Shown here in pieces: positions 10,904 to 21,330 of a DNA stretch of 64,000 nucleotides. Location: positions 30,888,597-30,952,596 of the forward strand of contig NC_092799.1 in NCBI RefSeq assembly GCF_918797505.1, given 5' to 3'. Origin of the DNA: Bemisia tabaci. Its lineage: Eukaryota; Arthropoda; Insecta; Hemiptera; Aleyrodidae. The position numbers and the translations under genes were made by a program. The notes beneath the pieces were generated by a model. It was not told where the DNA came from. It saw nothing but the letters and a program-made list of their open reading frames with translations, and did no database searches. Each line of letters starts with the position of its first letter. Position 1 is the first letter of the stretch.

Positions 10904-11947
10904 TTCTTCTTCTTCTTCTACTACTAACGACTAGGGCATGGCCCTGTTTGTCAAGCCTTCGAGTGCCGAGCACAAAATATTAAAAATTAATTAATAATAA
11001 AATAATAATTAATTAATTAATAATAATTATCTGTAAAGATTCGTCAAGTCAATAAAACAAATAGCAACAGGAACATTCAATCATCTTCAGGAGAAGAGAG
11101 CCAGCTTTGTGCCCATCTCTTAGGCGGTCGTCCAGGCAGTCTTTTCCCCATGGGTTGTCCAGTCATACAAACTTTTGCCAGTCTCTCTTCATCCATTCTG
11201 TTAACGTGCTCCGACCACATCTTTCTCCTCATCCTAGTCCACTTGGCTACATCTTGCACATTACAAGCATCTCTGATGGACTCGTTGGTCTGATGATCCC
11301 AAAGTGTAAAGCCCGCTATTTTTCTTAAGACCTTCATTTCAACGGTGCGGAATTGTTTGGTGCGCTTTGTCTCGGCCCTGGTCTCTGTGGCAAATGTTAA
11401 CACTGGTCTAACGATTGTTTTATAGACTCTGACTTTACTTTCTCGGGCCATGTATTTGTTGCGCCACACCATCTCGTTGAGGCATCCGGCAACTCTCGCC
11501 GCCTTGAGTGCCTGGTCTCGCACTTCGGTTCCTAAGTCCTTTGCACTTGTCAGCAATGCTCCAAGATATTTAAACTCCATCACTTGTTCGATCATTTTAC
11601 CATCTACTTCCAACTTGCATCGTATAGGGTTTCTACTGACTACCATACTTATTGTCTTAGCGGCGGATACTTTCATATTGTACTTCTTGGCTGTCATATT
11701 AAATGTATGCAAAATTCTTTGCAGTTCATCTTCCGAATCTGCTATGAGCACAGTATCGTCAGCATAACGAATGATATTAATGTTTCTGTTCCTAAGCGTA
11801 TATCCTCGCCTTGGTCGCACGGCGCGAATTAGTTTGTCCATCACTAAGTTGAAGAGAAATGCGCTCAGCGAATCACCCTGTCTCACTCCCTTATTTATGA
11901 CGATGGCATCCGAGAGACCTTCAGCGGTAATAATTTGGGTCCTCGTG
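10904..11947 (-). mobile_element. 5'-truncated LINE insertion with 11-bp target duplication
   Basis: TAAAAGGTTTC occurs at 10893-10903 and again at 11948-11958, exactly bounding the element. The 3' end, on the left because the element lies on the minus strand, is a short (GAA)n-type tail, preceded by an AT-rich 3' untranslated region containing GCTTGACAAACAGGGC. Removing the element rejoins the Helitron helicase frame. A second copy of the same 3' end is at 31666-31924. Confidence 0.9.
11077..11947 (-). pseudogene. LINE reverse transcriptase, C-terminal part
   Basis: The reverse-transcriptase domain copies the element RNA at a nicked target. The fragment is open for about 290 codons. It contains motif B (GVRQGDSLSAFLFNLVMD), motif C with the catalytic YADDTVL, and a C-terminal stretch ending PGRPPKRWAQSWLSSPEDD. 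The upstream reverse-transcriptase motifs, the endonuclease and any ORF1 are missing, as expected from 5' truncation on insertion. Codons read upstream of 11947 belong to the host Helitron antisense and not to the LINE. The family is the endonuclease/reverse-transcriptase type common in insects; the exact clade is undecided. It cannot move by itself. Confidence 0.88.
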
Positions 11948-12371
11948 TAAAAGGTTTCAGTTGAAGAAAAATATGCCGGCTGAAAATGAAGCATTCAACC
12001 AATGGCTTCTGAAATTTGGTGACGGCGAGGTCGACCGGTTGGAGGTACCAGAAAGTACGCTATCTTCGGACATTATTGATAGTGTTTTCGATGAAAATTT
12101 TTCAGAGGATTCTCTTCAAAATAGTGTGCTCCTAGCATCAAGGAACTGCGAGGTTGACAAATCAAACGAAAAGGTTTTGGAAAAGTTACAGGGGGTCTCC
12201 GTCGTGTGTGAGTGATATAGCTGGGCCACGTCTGTAGATGGAGATGGCACGGATATTGATGAACTTATGCTACGTTATCACCCGGAATATCTGTCTATAC
12301 TTAACCCCGTCGGATTACCGCCACCACGTCTAAAGCTTAAAGTTGGAGCTACAGTGATGTTACTGCGTAAG

Positions 12372-12671
12372 GTGTGTTCAAGAGAGCCAACACAGATTCA
12401 TTTTGTGAATTGCTTGCAGAATTACTTGCTGCTCAACTGAAACTGAAGTACTCTCATAAGACTTTGTTTTCTTCCTTGCTTGCCCAACTTTTCATTCAAC
12501 AGTAACTGAAAGTATTGCGGCGAGCAATGAATAGCCACGGAGAAATTTTGTCAGTCTCTCCATTGATTTTTATGCATTTAGAGCTGCTGTCACTGATATG
12601 ACTTCGTTTTTTTTCTTACTCTCACCATCTTCCCCAGAAGCTGATTTTCCTTGAAGAATTGGCACTTTTAA
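12372..12671. other. No recognised feature
   Basis: AT-rich sequence after the last readable helicase codon; no Helitron 3' hairpin/CTRR end could be identified with confidence. Confidence 0.5.
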
Positions 12672-13012
12672 TTTTTTATTAATTAAACTACTTCTCGCTC
12701 ATTCAACTTTCTTTTCTGTGTTATTCTTTTACAGACATTCTTCTAAAAAATCGTCTTATTAAGCGAAACAGATTCAAATTCGTCTACACAACCTATACAA
12801 TCTTCCAAAGTAAAGACCTCTTCGAGTGGCAATAATGTAGATATCGAATTTTCTATTAATTAAAGTATTTCTCCTTCATTCAACTTTCTTATTCTTTTAC
12901 ACACATTCTTCTAAAAAATCGTCTTATTAAGCGAAACAGATTCAAATTCATCTACACAACCCAAACAATCTTCCAAAGTCAAGACCTCTGCGAATGGCAA
13001 TAATGTAGATAT
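12672..13012 (+). repeat. 168-bp tandem duplication of a possible exon (N-terminal BTBD-like)
   Basis: Two copies, 168 bp apart, each carry a polypyrimidine run and then a frame encoding SETDSNSSTQP...NNVDI. The second copy reads on to DWQPRIPH before a stop. In BTBD2/3/6-type proteins an N..DWQ stretch lies just before the BTB domain, and BTB exons follow here at 13065. The first copy has TTTTACAG before the block; the second has TTTTACAC, so a possible splice acceptor is lost in one. The exon assignment is an inference from context. Confidence 0.45.
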
Positions 13013-13064
13013 CGACTGGCAACCACGAATACCACATTAGGGGAAAGTTTCCACCATCTTTTAG

Positions 13065-13269
13065 AGCAGAAACTGCTCTGTTACGTTGATTTCATTGTTG
13101 TTTCTGACGTCACTTTGGACACGGAAAAGATATCTGCGCACAAGTTGGTTCTGTCAGCAAGGAGCTCTGTTTCCTTTGCCATGTTCAGCGAAAAATGGTC
13201 TGTTGATGGCAATATTAAGGAAGGCAAAGTTCCACATGTTGAGCCTGCTGCATTTAAAGTTATGCTTCA
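13065..13269 (+). pseudogene. BTB/POZ-domain exon, copy 1
   Basis: Between a likely acceptor (CATCTTTTAG) and a likely donor (CA|GTGAGT), 67 codons are open. They contain DFIVVSDVTL, KISAHKLVLSARSSVSFAMF and VEPAAFKVML, the pattern of BTB/POZ domains, which mediate dimerisation and cullin-3 binding. The AHK.VL...S..F.AMF...DVEPAAF layout is closest to BTBD2/3/6 proteins. The usual start of the domain (RERN..MFNNE) is absent, replaced by QKLLCYV. The 480-bp tandem partner copy differs by several amino-acid changes, which suggests weak constraint. I see no following exon with certainty, so this is more likely a gene fragment than a working gene. Confidence 0.65.
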
Positions 13270-13544
13270 GTGAGTATTCACATGGGAAGTGTTTTAATGT
13301 TACCTATTACTTAGGGTGAAAAATTTTCAATTGGGCCGGGGATACTCGCATGCTCCCAAAAAGTTGAAAGAAGGGACTGCTAAGATTAGAAAGGTGGGGC
13401 CGAGGTTGCCAGCAGCAGTTTGAACACCTGAAGGTAAAAGCAGAGAATTTTTTGTGCAGCGCATAGGCTCAGCAACTTAAGCGAGTGGTATTCAAAAGAG
13501 CCCAGTTAATTTCTGAGTAGGGGAAAGTTTTCACCATCTTTTAG

Positions 13545-13749
13545 AGCAGAAACTGCTCTGTGACGTTGATTTCATTGTTGTTTCTGACGTCACTTTGAAC
13601 ACGGAAAAGATATCTGCGCACAAGTTGGTTCTGTCAGCAAGGAGCTCTGTTTCCTTTGCCATGTTCAGCAAAAAATGGTCTGTTGATGGCAATACTAAGG
13701 AAGGCAAAGTTCCAGATGTTGAGCCTGCTGCATTTAAAGTAATGCTTCA
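13545..13749 (+). pseudogene. BTB/POZ-domain exon, copy 2
   Basis: Same exon structure as the copy 480 bp upstream, with acceptor and GTGAGT donor both kept. It reads CDV where copy 1 reads CYV and PDVEPAAF where copy 1 reads PHVEPAAF. Both are the family-typical residues, so this copy is closer to the ancestor. Other differences are D to N, E to K and I to T. The shared intron-side flank shows that the duplication was made at DNA level and not by retroposition. Confidence 0.65.
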
Positions 13750-13963
13750 GTGAGTATTCACATGGGAAGTGTTTTAATGTTACCTATTACTTAGGGTGAA
13801 AAATTTTCAATTGGGCCGGGGATACTCGCATGCTCCCAAAAAGTTAAAAGAAGGGACTGCCAAGATTAGAAAGGAGGGGCCGAGGTTGCCAGCAGCAGTT
13901 TGAACACCTGAAGGTAAAAGCAGAGAATTTTTTGTGCAGCGCATAGGCTCAGCAACTTAAGCG

Positions 13964-14643
13964 TGTTGGGGCCTTAATCCCTACTTTAATTTACAGATAT
14001 GAAAAGCTACCGAGAGCGCGCGGGACTGGCTTCAGCTCCCTTGAGCTGGAGTTCCTAGCTAACACCTGGCTCGAGCCGGGGTCCTTATACTGCAGTTCAC
14101 CGGGCTAGCCGGGGTCCCTAAACTACTCTCCGGGCTAACCGGGGTTTAAGAACTAAAACACCGGGCGTACCGGGGATTTACCTGCATTGACACGGGGCGT
14201 GCCGGGGAAACCTTACCTTAATAACGCTGCAATGCCGGGCGGACCTTGGAGACGTGAAGCGGTTGGTAACTGCTCGGTGAGTGGCGATGAAATAGAGCTT
14301 GTATCGGCGTGCACCTAGGACGTGGGTAAATCGGTATCCCGCGCCCGGCATAGGACGTTGAAGAACAAAAAGTAATACTGAGAAAAGTACTTAAACACCT
14401 TTAACCTTGAAACCTTCTTTGCTTTATTTACATTTATATACAACTCTGGGAACCAGACAAATCATTACTTTCCTTCCGTAAACAAAATAAAAGGACCTTA
14501 ATAAAACATAAACCACCTTGGCGACGCGGGCGTTCTCTCGGGGAGCGTCGCCGAAGCTGGCCGCGGTCGGCGTCGCGGCGCGATTAGCTGTGCGCTAGAC
14601 GGCGCGGCGCGGCAGCAGAAATTACGCGCTAGAGGCGCGTACA
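13964..14643. mobile_element. Solo LTR, 680 bp, 5-bp target duplication AAGCG
   Basis: The block starts TGTTGGGGCC and ends GGCGCGTACA, the TG...CA termini of retroviral-type LTRs. AAGCG lies directly on both sides (13959-13963 and 14644-14648). AATAAA signals near 14486 and 14500 and a TATA-like TTTATATA near 14430 fit a U3-R-U5 layout. No internal region or second LTR is present, so the element body was probably lost by LTR-LTR recombination. The 5-bp duplication fits Ty3/Gypsy, BEL/Pao or Copia; I cannot choose among them. The ORF at 14498-14746 is not a gene. Confidence 0.8.
14068..14215. repeat. Five spaced copies of a CCGGGC-RCCGGGG palindrome in the LTR
   Basis: CTCGAGCCGGGG, CCGGGCTAGCCGGGG, CCGGGCTAACCGGGG, CCGGGCGTACCGGGG and CGGGGCGTGCCGGGG follow one another at about 30-40-bp spacing in the left part of the LTR. 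The centre varies while the CCGG arms are kept, which looks like repeated binding sites or an enhancer array. Function is inferred. Confidence 0.7.
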
Positions 14644-14648
14644 AAGCG

Positions 14649-16539
14649 TCATTGAAAAAAGAAGAAATAATGGAAACCGTGGCAGGAACATTTGTGGAAT
14701 GCGAAAAACAGGGAGGTCCCTCGCTTGGCCAAGTTGAATTGAGCACTTAACTGATTTCAGTGTTTTCTTCAATGGAAATATTCTCCATGTGCAGATGAGT
14801 TTTCGACAAGGAAGAAAGGGTATTTTAACGGGTGGGGGCAGTTAGATAACCTGTACCATTATAAGTACACCTTTTTAGGTATGACCAATATTAGCTTTGC
14901 AAAAAGTTTTTTATCTGTTCACCTAGAGGAATATTATTCTAAAACTCTTCTAACTCGGATATTTGCTGCATATCACTGCTATGAATACCACGTTGGCAGT
15001 ACCTGTTGTTGGAGACCCACCCATGAGTAACTCCTATAGCCAACCTAGTCGCCGTTAGTTGGAAGAAACTTGGTTGTGAGTTAACCTTCTACTGCTAATT
15101 CCTTATGTTTGTATTATGTTGAGCTTAACGCCTAACCAAGAAACGTACTGTCGTTTTCATTTTGCAATTGTTACAAAAAATGTCAATTTCCTGTCCACAA
15201 AAGGAACCAGAATGTTTGCTATGCTACACTTGCGACAGAAGACTTTCCTCCCAACTTTCGAACTTTTATTTTATGCTTTTTTTCCTTTTTAATTTTTTTC
15301 ATCAAAATTATTTAAATTAAATGATTGTACTTATTTTCTAATACTTATCCTACTGTTTCCTTTGTGTTCGATTTCTGTCATAAATCTTAGAATGCCAACC
15401 TAACCCACTAAAACTACAACTTAGAATTAATGTTGAAAGTTTGGTTGAGAACCTTAAGGCAGCAGGATCACGATGTTGAAAAATACATCTATGTCAACTT
15501 GATATTGGAAGTATTGGAGAACACGGCTCCTAAAAAACAGCTTCCTCCACCTCTAGCTTCAAATTTGGCTGTGATTTTGCGCCAGATGATCTGGCTTATC
15601 TACAAGGCTTCTATTTAATATTCTTGTAGAACGCCGCGGTAATGTGATGAGCAGGAACAACTTATTTGTAGTTTGATTCTAGAGATATTATCAATTTTTC
15701 ATGACTGTTTCATGATCTTTAGCTATTTTAAAAACTTTCTAAAGAAATATGAAATGTACTAACTTGGAAATTATTTTGGTCGATTTTTATGTAAAATTTA
15801 AATGTACTAAAAAGGTAACTGACATTAATTTTTGTTGAACTGAGAACATCCTTTTTAAAACGTAAGAATGGAAGCGCCTTTGATCGAATTAATAATCAGT
15901 TGACTATTTAAATTTTTTTGGAAAAAAAATCAGTGACTCACTTTATAGCAAGTGCACAATTATGTGTAAAAGTCACACTAAATGTTTCGTTCATTGATCT
16001 CCTCTCACATTAGTAGGCTTCGAATTTTGCAATGATGAAAATAGCATCCGTAGATCAAGTGGTCTTATCGAATTATGCACTACGCTTTCTTACAGCCCTT
16101 GCAGTAAAAATTGGCTACGCAGCAAGGAGCTTTGAGAGTCTGAAACTTTTTCAAAGCTCTGTCTCGTCGAAATGACGCGTTTCTAGAAAATTGTATGCAT
16201 TATTCTCTCTGTTGTATTTTTTGCGCACTCTCACCTGCCGTAACCCGTTTTTCAAATCTCATCTACCGAAAAAGTTATCGCAATTTTAAAATTCGGGTAC
16301 GCTCGACGCCATTTTCCGATGACGTTTATCCTTGAAAATACATTAAATAAAAATTGAGCAGTGCGTTAAGTAATATCCTTCCACACAAAGTTTCAGCTAC
16401 TTACGACTAAATAATGAGGATTTACATCAATTTCAATGAGAAAATTGACTTTCCTGGAAACGCATAGCTCACTCATGTAGCGTTTTTGAGTCTATGTGTA
16501 CAGGAGGGAAAAGCCATATTTTGAGCCGAAGAAACCTAA
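14649..16539. other. No recognised gene
   Basis: AT-rich. A 62-codon plus-strand ORF at 15430-15618 has plausible residue composition but no motif I recognise and no visible promoter or partner exon. Nothing else can be supported. Confidence 0.5.
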
Positions 16540-16715
16540 GGGCAAGCATTGCGCAATGCGTGGAGTATCCCCTTAGGTCTGCAGGCGCGAAACGCGCAGT
16601 GGCACCTACAAACCTAAGGGGATACTTCAAGAATTTCGTATTGCGTGAAGTTGCCCTGTAGGTTTGTAGGCGTTGTCGGAGCAACGTGGCAGCACGTGCC
16701 GCGACGTGCCGCTGT
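16540..16715. mobile_element. Palindromic repeat family G, copy 2
   Basis: Contains GTATCCCCTTAGGTCTGCAG on one side and its inverse CCTACAAACCTAAGGGGATA about 30 bp later, then a further GTAGGTTTGTAGGCGTTG. The motifs match the copy at 5532-5736 in a different arrangement. Confidence 0.6.
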
Positions 16716-18266
16716 ACACTGCGCCATGGTAGCTGATAAGACGAAGTTGAGTCAAACACATTGAATGTTTTCTTTGGAGGTTAGGTTTCCTACGCGCTTC
16801 TTCTTCACTCGGTGAATCAAGGTTTCTGATTGGTTAGGAAGAATATTTTTCTCTCAAAGCAATCGTTCAACACTGCATTCCTATTCTGCTTTTTTTTATT
16901 TTATTTTATTTAAGAACAAAACTACTAAGTATTAATTGTTTTTACATGATAAATATAGAAATATGATTTGTATATGAACTTTTGAGTCTAACTTATTATT
17001 AGACTCTAACTTATAGATAAATTATACATAGGCACTATCTATAATTTTTAATCTAGTTGTTCTATTCTGCTGATCTGAATAAACCCTGCGTAGAATCACA
17101 AATAGTTTGATCATAGATGCGCCATAGATGAGATTTGCAGATCTATAGCTGGGATCTGAAAGTAATTAATCAGCCTGATGGGAGGAATCACCTTAGATAG
17201 GTTCGTCCGACCTTCCCATTCCAGATCTGGCATGGATCCGCTTATTTCGGCCTCGGCAGCGGAAAGCCGGAAGCGGTAACAACGTATCGCAATCTGTTGA
17301 ATACCCCGCGGATTAGGATCTGGTGCTGCTGCACCGGTTTTCATCACGCCGAAGCGTTGGCGAATTAAAAACGGATCAGCTTATTTCGAGCGGAATTAAT
17401 ACGCTTTGTGTGATGAAAATTAAGCTGCGCGCCCCCTCTCCCTCCCCTCCGCCTGTATCCTCTGAATATGCAAGCCTGCAGCTCGTCACGGTGATCGCTG
17501 CGCTTTTGACGGACTTTTATCGGGAGGCATTGATGGACAGTTCTCTCCGTTGTTGGTGCACCACAACCGGGAAAAATTGATCGTTAAAAGTGCTTTTTTT
17601 AAAAAATGCCGTGCTAAATTATGTATGACGCAGGCATTGTTTACATACTTGTGGTCATGACGCTCATGGACATTCTCGATTGGAGATAATTATTAGTTTT
17701 TGTGTTGGAGGCTAATCAGTAAATTTAGATATTTTTTCAAGTGTCTGGACAGATCTTTAATATACCGGGTGTCCGTAAAGTAACTGATAAGTGGGTATAA
17801 TTTTAGAACAAAAAAAGATAGAAGGTCGCGGTTTGTGGCATTCTTCATCATTCCGAAGGGGAAATTTTTCGATGGGGGGTTTTTCTTGGTGGACCCCCCC
17901 GCCGCCCCCCGTTGGCAACTTTCAAAAATCAAATAGCAACCCCCATTTTTTTAGACATGGTTAAAAAGAACTTAAAAAGACGAGAAAAATGACGCAAATT
18001 AACTTAAAATCGGTTCTTTCGTTCAAAAGTTACAGCCGGTCAAAATTTTAAATTGACCACTTTTCAAAAAATCACCGTTGAGCTCCAAATTACCGAAAAA
18101 ACAAAAACAATCCTGGAATGAAAAGTTTGAAAAGTGCAGTTTAAGGCAAGGAAAAACAACTAACGTTGTCACAAGTTTGGATGGCATTGTTTCAAAATAA
18201 AATTTCGGAAAATTCAACATGGCGGCAAATTTGAGGAAACGCGAAAAATGAAAATTCCAGAAACTG
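16716..18266. other. No recognised gene
   Basis: AT-rich DNA with a stretch near 17764 reading ACCGGGTGTCCGTAAAGTAA, a string seen at the ends of many arthropod repeats. No matching second end was found. ORFs at 17693-17932 and 18023-18274 lack domain motifs. Confidence 0.45.
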
Positions 18267-19327
18267 TCAAGCAAGCTGTGAGATTGTTATCGGAGATATT
18301 ATGTCCCGTTTCATGTCCCTTCTTAGGCCTTTGATCAGCTTCCAGCTCTCAGCACTCTTCCTTCCCCCCAGGTATGTGTCACTCCTTGAGCAGTTGTTCT
18401 CCCAAGACTCGTTTTTCTTCCTGGTGATTAAAAGACGAACCCTCGCCTGGGCTTTCCTATACGCGCCGCGGGTGCCTGCAGTCCTAGAAGCCAGATAGTC
18501 ATGGTACTTCCTACGCTTTTCTTCAATTACCTCCTCTACCTCTTTGTCCCACCAGTAGGGTTTCTGTACATCCTTGCTCTCATTACACATACCCAGGGCT
18601 TCCTTCGCAGCTGAATGTATACAACTTTTGATGAACTGGTACAACTCTTCTGCAGTATCGAAAGTTTCTACTCCCAGTTTCTCATCCAGCCGCTTCCTGT
18701 AGAGCGCTTTCACGCTTTCATGCTGTAAGCTATCGATGTTGTAGTGCACTTGTTCGATCTTCGTTCCTTGTGGCTGGCACTTCTTATGTTGCAAGGTATT
18801 CCTCTGCAGCCCATACTTAACCGGAAATGCAATCTTCGCCTTGAGAAAATGGTGATTACTACCACAGGAGAACCCCAGGCAAACTCTTACTTGTTGAACC
18901 TTCATGGTACTCGTTGGCCTGGTGATCTCGTAGTCGATGATTGACTTCAGCCCCCAAGTTTGCTGAACCCATGTGTACTTATGGATATCTCGATGTTGGT
19001 AGAATCCGTTCATTATTTTCAACTCGTTTTATTCACACATATCAATGATGCTTGCACCGTTGTCATTCATTGCCTCTTCACCGAAAGGTCCAACAACTTT
19101 AGAACCATTCCTTCGTCCGATTCTACCATTCAAATCTACCATGATAATGACCTCCCTTGTCCTTCCAACCCTCAGAACCTCGTCGTTGAGTTGCTCAAAG
19201 AACTGATCCTTTAGATTGACGGGAGCATCATCATTCACACCATATACTCCTAACAGGGCCACCTTGTGACCAGAAACTGTGATCTTTCAAATACCCTCTA
19301 GTTTAAGGAAATCAATGGTATCAACTT
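18267..19327 (-). pseudogene. LINE endonuclease-to-linker fragment
   Basis: Minus-strand frames encode the C-terminal half of an apurinic-type endonuclease (LLGVYGVNDDAPVN, IIMVDLNGRIGRR, VVGPFGEE, ITRP..) and then the linker before the reverse transcriptase (WWDKEVEEVIEEKRRKY, ESWKLIKGLRRDMKRDII). The catalytic GDFN motif is changed to VDLN. In-frame stops occur at about 19290 (TGA) and at 19029-19031 (TAA). The reading stops at 18267, before any reverse-transcriptase motif, so both ends of the element are missing. It resembles the LINE type at 11077 but covers a non-overlapping part. It is inactive. Confidence 0.82.
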
Positions 19328-20095
19328 TTTTTCCTTTATTTGGCCAAGTAAGAGCAATAATTTGCTGACTTTAAAGTTGTCAAGCGGGACGCCTTCAATC
19401 GTTGGAGTATGCGTCATCACAGGATTAAGTGTGCTGTCAAAAAATGAAGCCGATGTGAAAAAGCACTCCTCCTTTGGGATGCGTTAGAAATGTTCAAGGT
19501 CCTCATCCTCAAAAAAGAAGAAAAAAAAACTGAGCAATTTTTTCATTATGAAGAAGTACTTTTCTCACAAAAATACGTTTGTGGAAAGAAACTCATTGAA
19601 AGACGGACCGTAGCCAAGTCTTTCAAAGCTGTGGCAGAGGAACTGCCAGACACAGCATTGCATATGAAGGTGCAAAGCGCCTCGTCAGAAATGCAAACAA
19701 TGAGGATGAAGAAGGTGGACATGTGTTGAGGGTTTTCTTGTAGCAGATATCATTATTTCCTCAAAACAGAAGTAGTATCTTATTCAAAGTTAGCACTGAA
19801 ATTCAACGTTCAGAGATTCACATAGCCTTTGGAAATCTTTTGATGTGAGCGTCATACGTGGAATGTCAGCAGCACTGAGATTTGCTGCTCTCAAGGCTTG
19901 GCTAACATCTTCTAATGTGAAGCTGCGTTTTGGGCAAACTTGTGGGCAAAAATTGATAACATTAAAATATTATAGGAGCAAGATGTAATGCATTTTACAG
20001 AGGGATTTGATTTAAGGTGCGTTGTTTTGGCGTGATTTTCTTGTTTCATTATTACTCTGCGCCTTCTTGTTTCTATCTTTACCTACGAAACCGAG
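19328..20095. other. Unassigned; two short open stretches
   Basis: A plus-strand ORF at 19490-19729 (79 codons, lysine-rich) has no recognised motif. On the minus strand, about 19965 to 19790 is open and reads CPKRSFTLEDVSQALRAANL... to a stop after EFQC; the composition looks protein-like but I cannot name a family. Confidence 0.35.
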
Positions 20096-20779
20096 TTATT
20101 TTTGGCAAAAATTTCTGGTCAATGAGGTAAGATAAGCATGAGAAAACACAAACCTCAAAGCGTCATTAGAGAAAACTATATTGATAGTTTTCGTATAGAC
20201 TGGGCCAGACAGAGCGCGGAGTCCAGTAACTGCAGCGGTAGTGAATACCGAGATCGTCGAGGCCCAATGGCCGATGGTATGTACACAGGTCACGACGGCG
20301 TTGTCGTTCTCGCGCCAATTCGGGTATTGCACGAGTACCATCTTCCTCGCATACCCCTGAAGAGGCCCTTGGCCGGTGTGGTGATTCATTAAAAAGAGGT
20401 TAGCTTTTGTTGAGATCACAATTGATAACGCTTTCACTATTGCCTCTTGTGTGACTGCCTCTGGTGGAGCTGGGTCGGTGATTGTGGGGTCGGTTTGGTC
20501 GCGCACAATCCAGTCCCCGTCTGGTCGTCCCCCTACGGTCTCTGCTAATCCAGCAAGAATTATGCCTGCTGCAGCGCTGGCATAGAGATTGCGTACTTCA
20601 GGTGGATTGCTACTAAAATTGGTGGCCGCCCAGGCATCAGCATATCCAGCAGCACGTGAAATTTTGTGTCGGCGAGTGAAGGCATTGTTATGGTTGTCTG
20701 GGAGCACTGGGTCTACCCCTACCGCTATTCCAATCTCAAACGCACCGTTTATAGACGGGAGATCAAATATAGCGGTCAT
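20096..20779 (-). CDS. Intact 227-codon ORF, unassigned; possible endogenous viral element
   Basis: The frame is uninterrupted from an ATG at 20779 in a strong initiation context (GCCACCATGA) to a stop at 20096. It is alanine- and threonine-rich and less AT-rich than its surroundings. The predicted protein has no signal peptide and no zinc fingers. Residues around TKANLFLMNHHTGQGPLQGY and VTCVHTIGHWAS look like conserved core blocks. It matches no transposon protein I know. The size, composition and single exon suggest an old copy of an RNA-virus structural gene, perhaps a nucleoprotein of a negative-strand virus of the chuvirus kind. That is a weak, memory-based guess. A single-exon host gene is the alternative. 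It ends 74 bp from the large foldback element. Confidence 0.4.
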   Translation of the reverse strand: MTAIFDLPSINGAFEIGIAVGVDPVLPDNHNNAFTRRHKISRAAGYADAWAATNFSSNPPEVRNLYASAAAGIILAGLAETVGGRPDGDWIVRDQTDPTITDPAPPEAVTQEAIVKALSIVISTKANLFLMNHHTGQGPLQGYARKMVLVQYPNWRENDNAVVTCVHTIGHWASTISVFTTAAVTGLRALSGPVYTKTINIVFSNDALRFVFSHAYLTSLTRNFCQK

Positions 20780-20852
20780 GGTGGCCAGGATGACTTAAAT
20801 AACTGAGAAAAACTTAGGGCTTGGAGCTAAACTAACTTGGAAATCTACTTTT

Positions 20853-21330
20853 CCCGAGAAAAAATGGATCGTTCAAGCTCATTCAGGATCGTTCGATTTT
20901 CAATGATCCTGAATGAGTTTGAATGATTCTTCAATGAGCATCAATGATCCCGAATGAGCTTGAATGCGCTGACTCGTTGGATCATTCAACTTGAATGATC
21001 CGGATCGTTCAAGTCGAACGATCCGGATCTTTGACCCAATGCGCTTGAATACGCTGGCCCATTGGATCATTCAACTTGAATCTGCCAACTTGTTGGATCG
21101 TTCAATTTGAATGTGCCGACTTGTTGGATCGTTCAACTTGTTTGATCAGGATCATTCAATTAATCGGCTTATTCAAACTCATTGGGCCAATGATCAGGCT
21201 TATCGTAGCTGAATCATTAAGAGCATTAAAATTGAACGGCCCAACATGCTAGCTCATTCAAGCTTATTAGGTCAACGATCCAGATTATTAAAGTTGAATA
21301 AGCCACTACTATGCCAGCGTCTGACTGGGT
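20853..21330. repeat. Degenerate GATC-rich repeats, left end of foldback
   Basis: Irregular copies of motifs such as GGATCRTTCAA, TTGAATGATCC and CATTGGATCATTCAACTTGA. This is the inverted counterpart of the regular 33-bp array at the right end, but it has lost regular phasing. Confidence 0.75.

Larger units (their letters stand above)
10424..12371 (+). pseudogene. Helitron (PIF1-like) helicase pseudogene split by a LINE
   Basis: The sequence encodes the helicase part of a Helitron Rep-helicase, the rolling-circle transposon replication enzyme. A Walker A motif, GPGGSGKT, is at 10448-10471. Walker B, LLWDEASM, is at about 10681-10704. GGHFRQVLPV follows (families normally have GGDFRQ, so the Asp is His). 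The frame runs to PLFKRF at 10892, is interrupted by the LINE, and resumes at about 11959 with QLKKNM, then VLLASRNCEVDKSN, and after a stop EYLSILNPVGLPPPRLKLK up to 12371. Breaks: an in-frame TAG just before Walker A (10439-10441), one frameshift near 10570, and TGA at 12213-12215. The Rep nuclease half and Helitron ends are not seen. It is clearly dead. The ORFs at 10525-10983 and 11961-12215 are its pieces. Confidence 0.88.
13041..13963. repeat. Tandem duplication, two ~443-bp units with 480-bp period
   Basis: 13041-13483 and 13521-13963 are nearly identical, from GGGAAAGTTT to CAGCAACTTAAGCG. A 37-bp unique spacer separates them. Each unit carries one BTB exon plus about 210 bp of downstream sequence. 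Confidence 0.92.

Noticed and set aside
13086..13319. 77-codon ORF over the BTB region
   Set aside because: It is in a different frame from the BTB exon and crosses its splice donor; the BTB frame has the family motifs.
14498..14746. Minus ORF rich in alanine and arginine
   Set aside because: It lies mostly in the GC-rich end of the solo LTR and crosses the LTR boundary.
17760..18260. Transposon starting ACCGGGTGTCCGTAAAGTAA
   Set aside because: No second end or duplication could be found, so the element is not defined.
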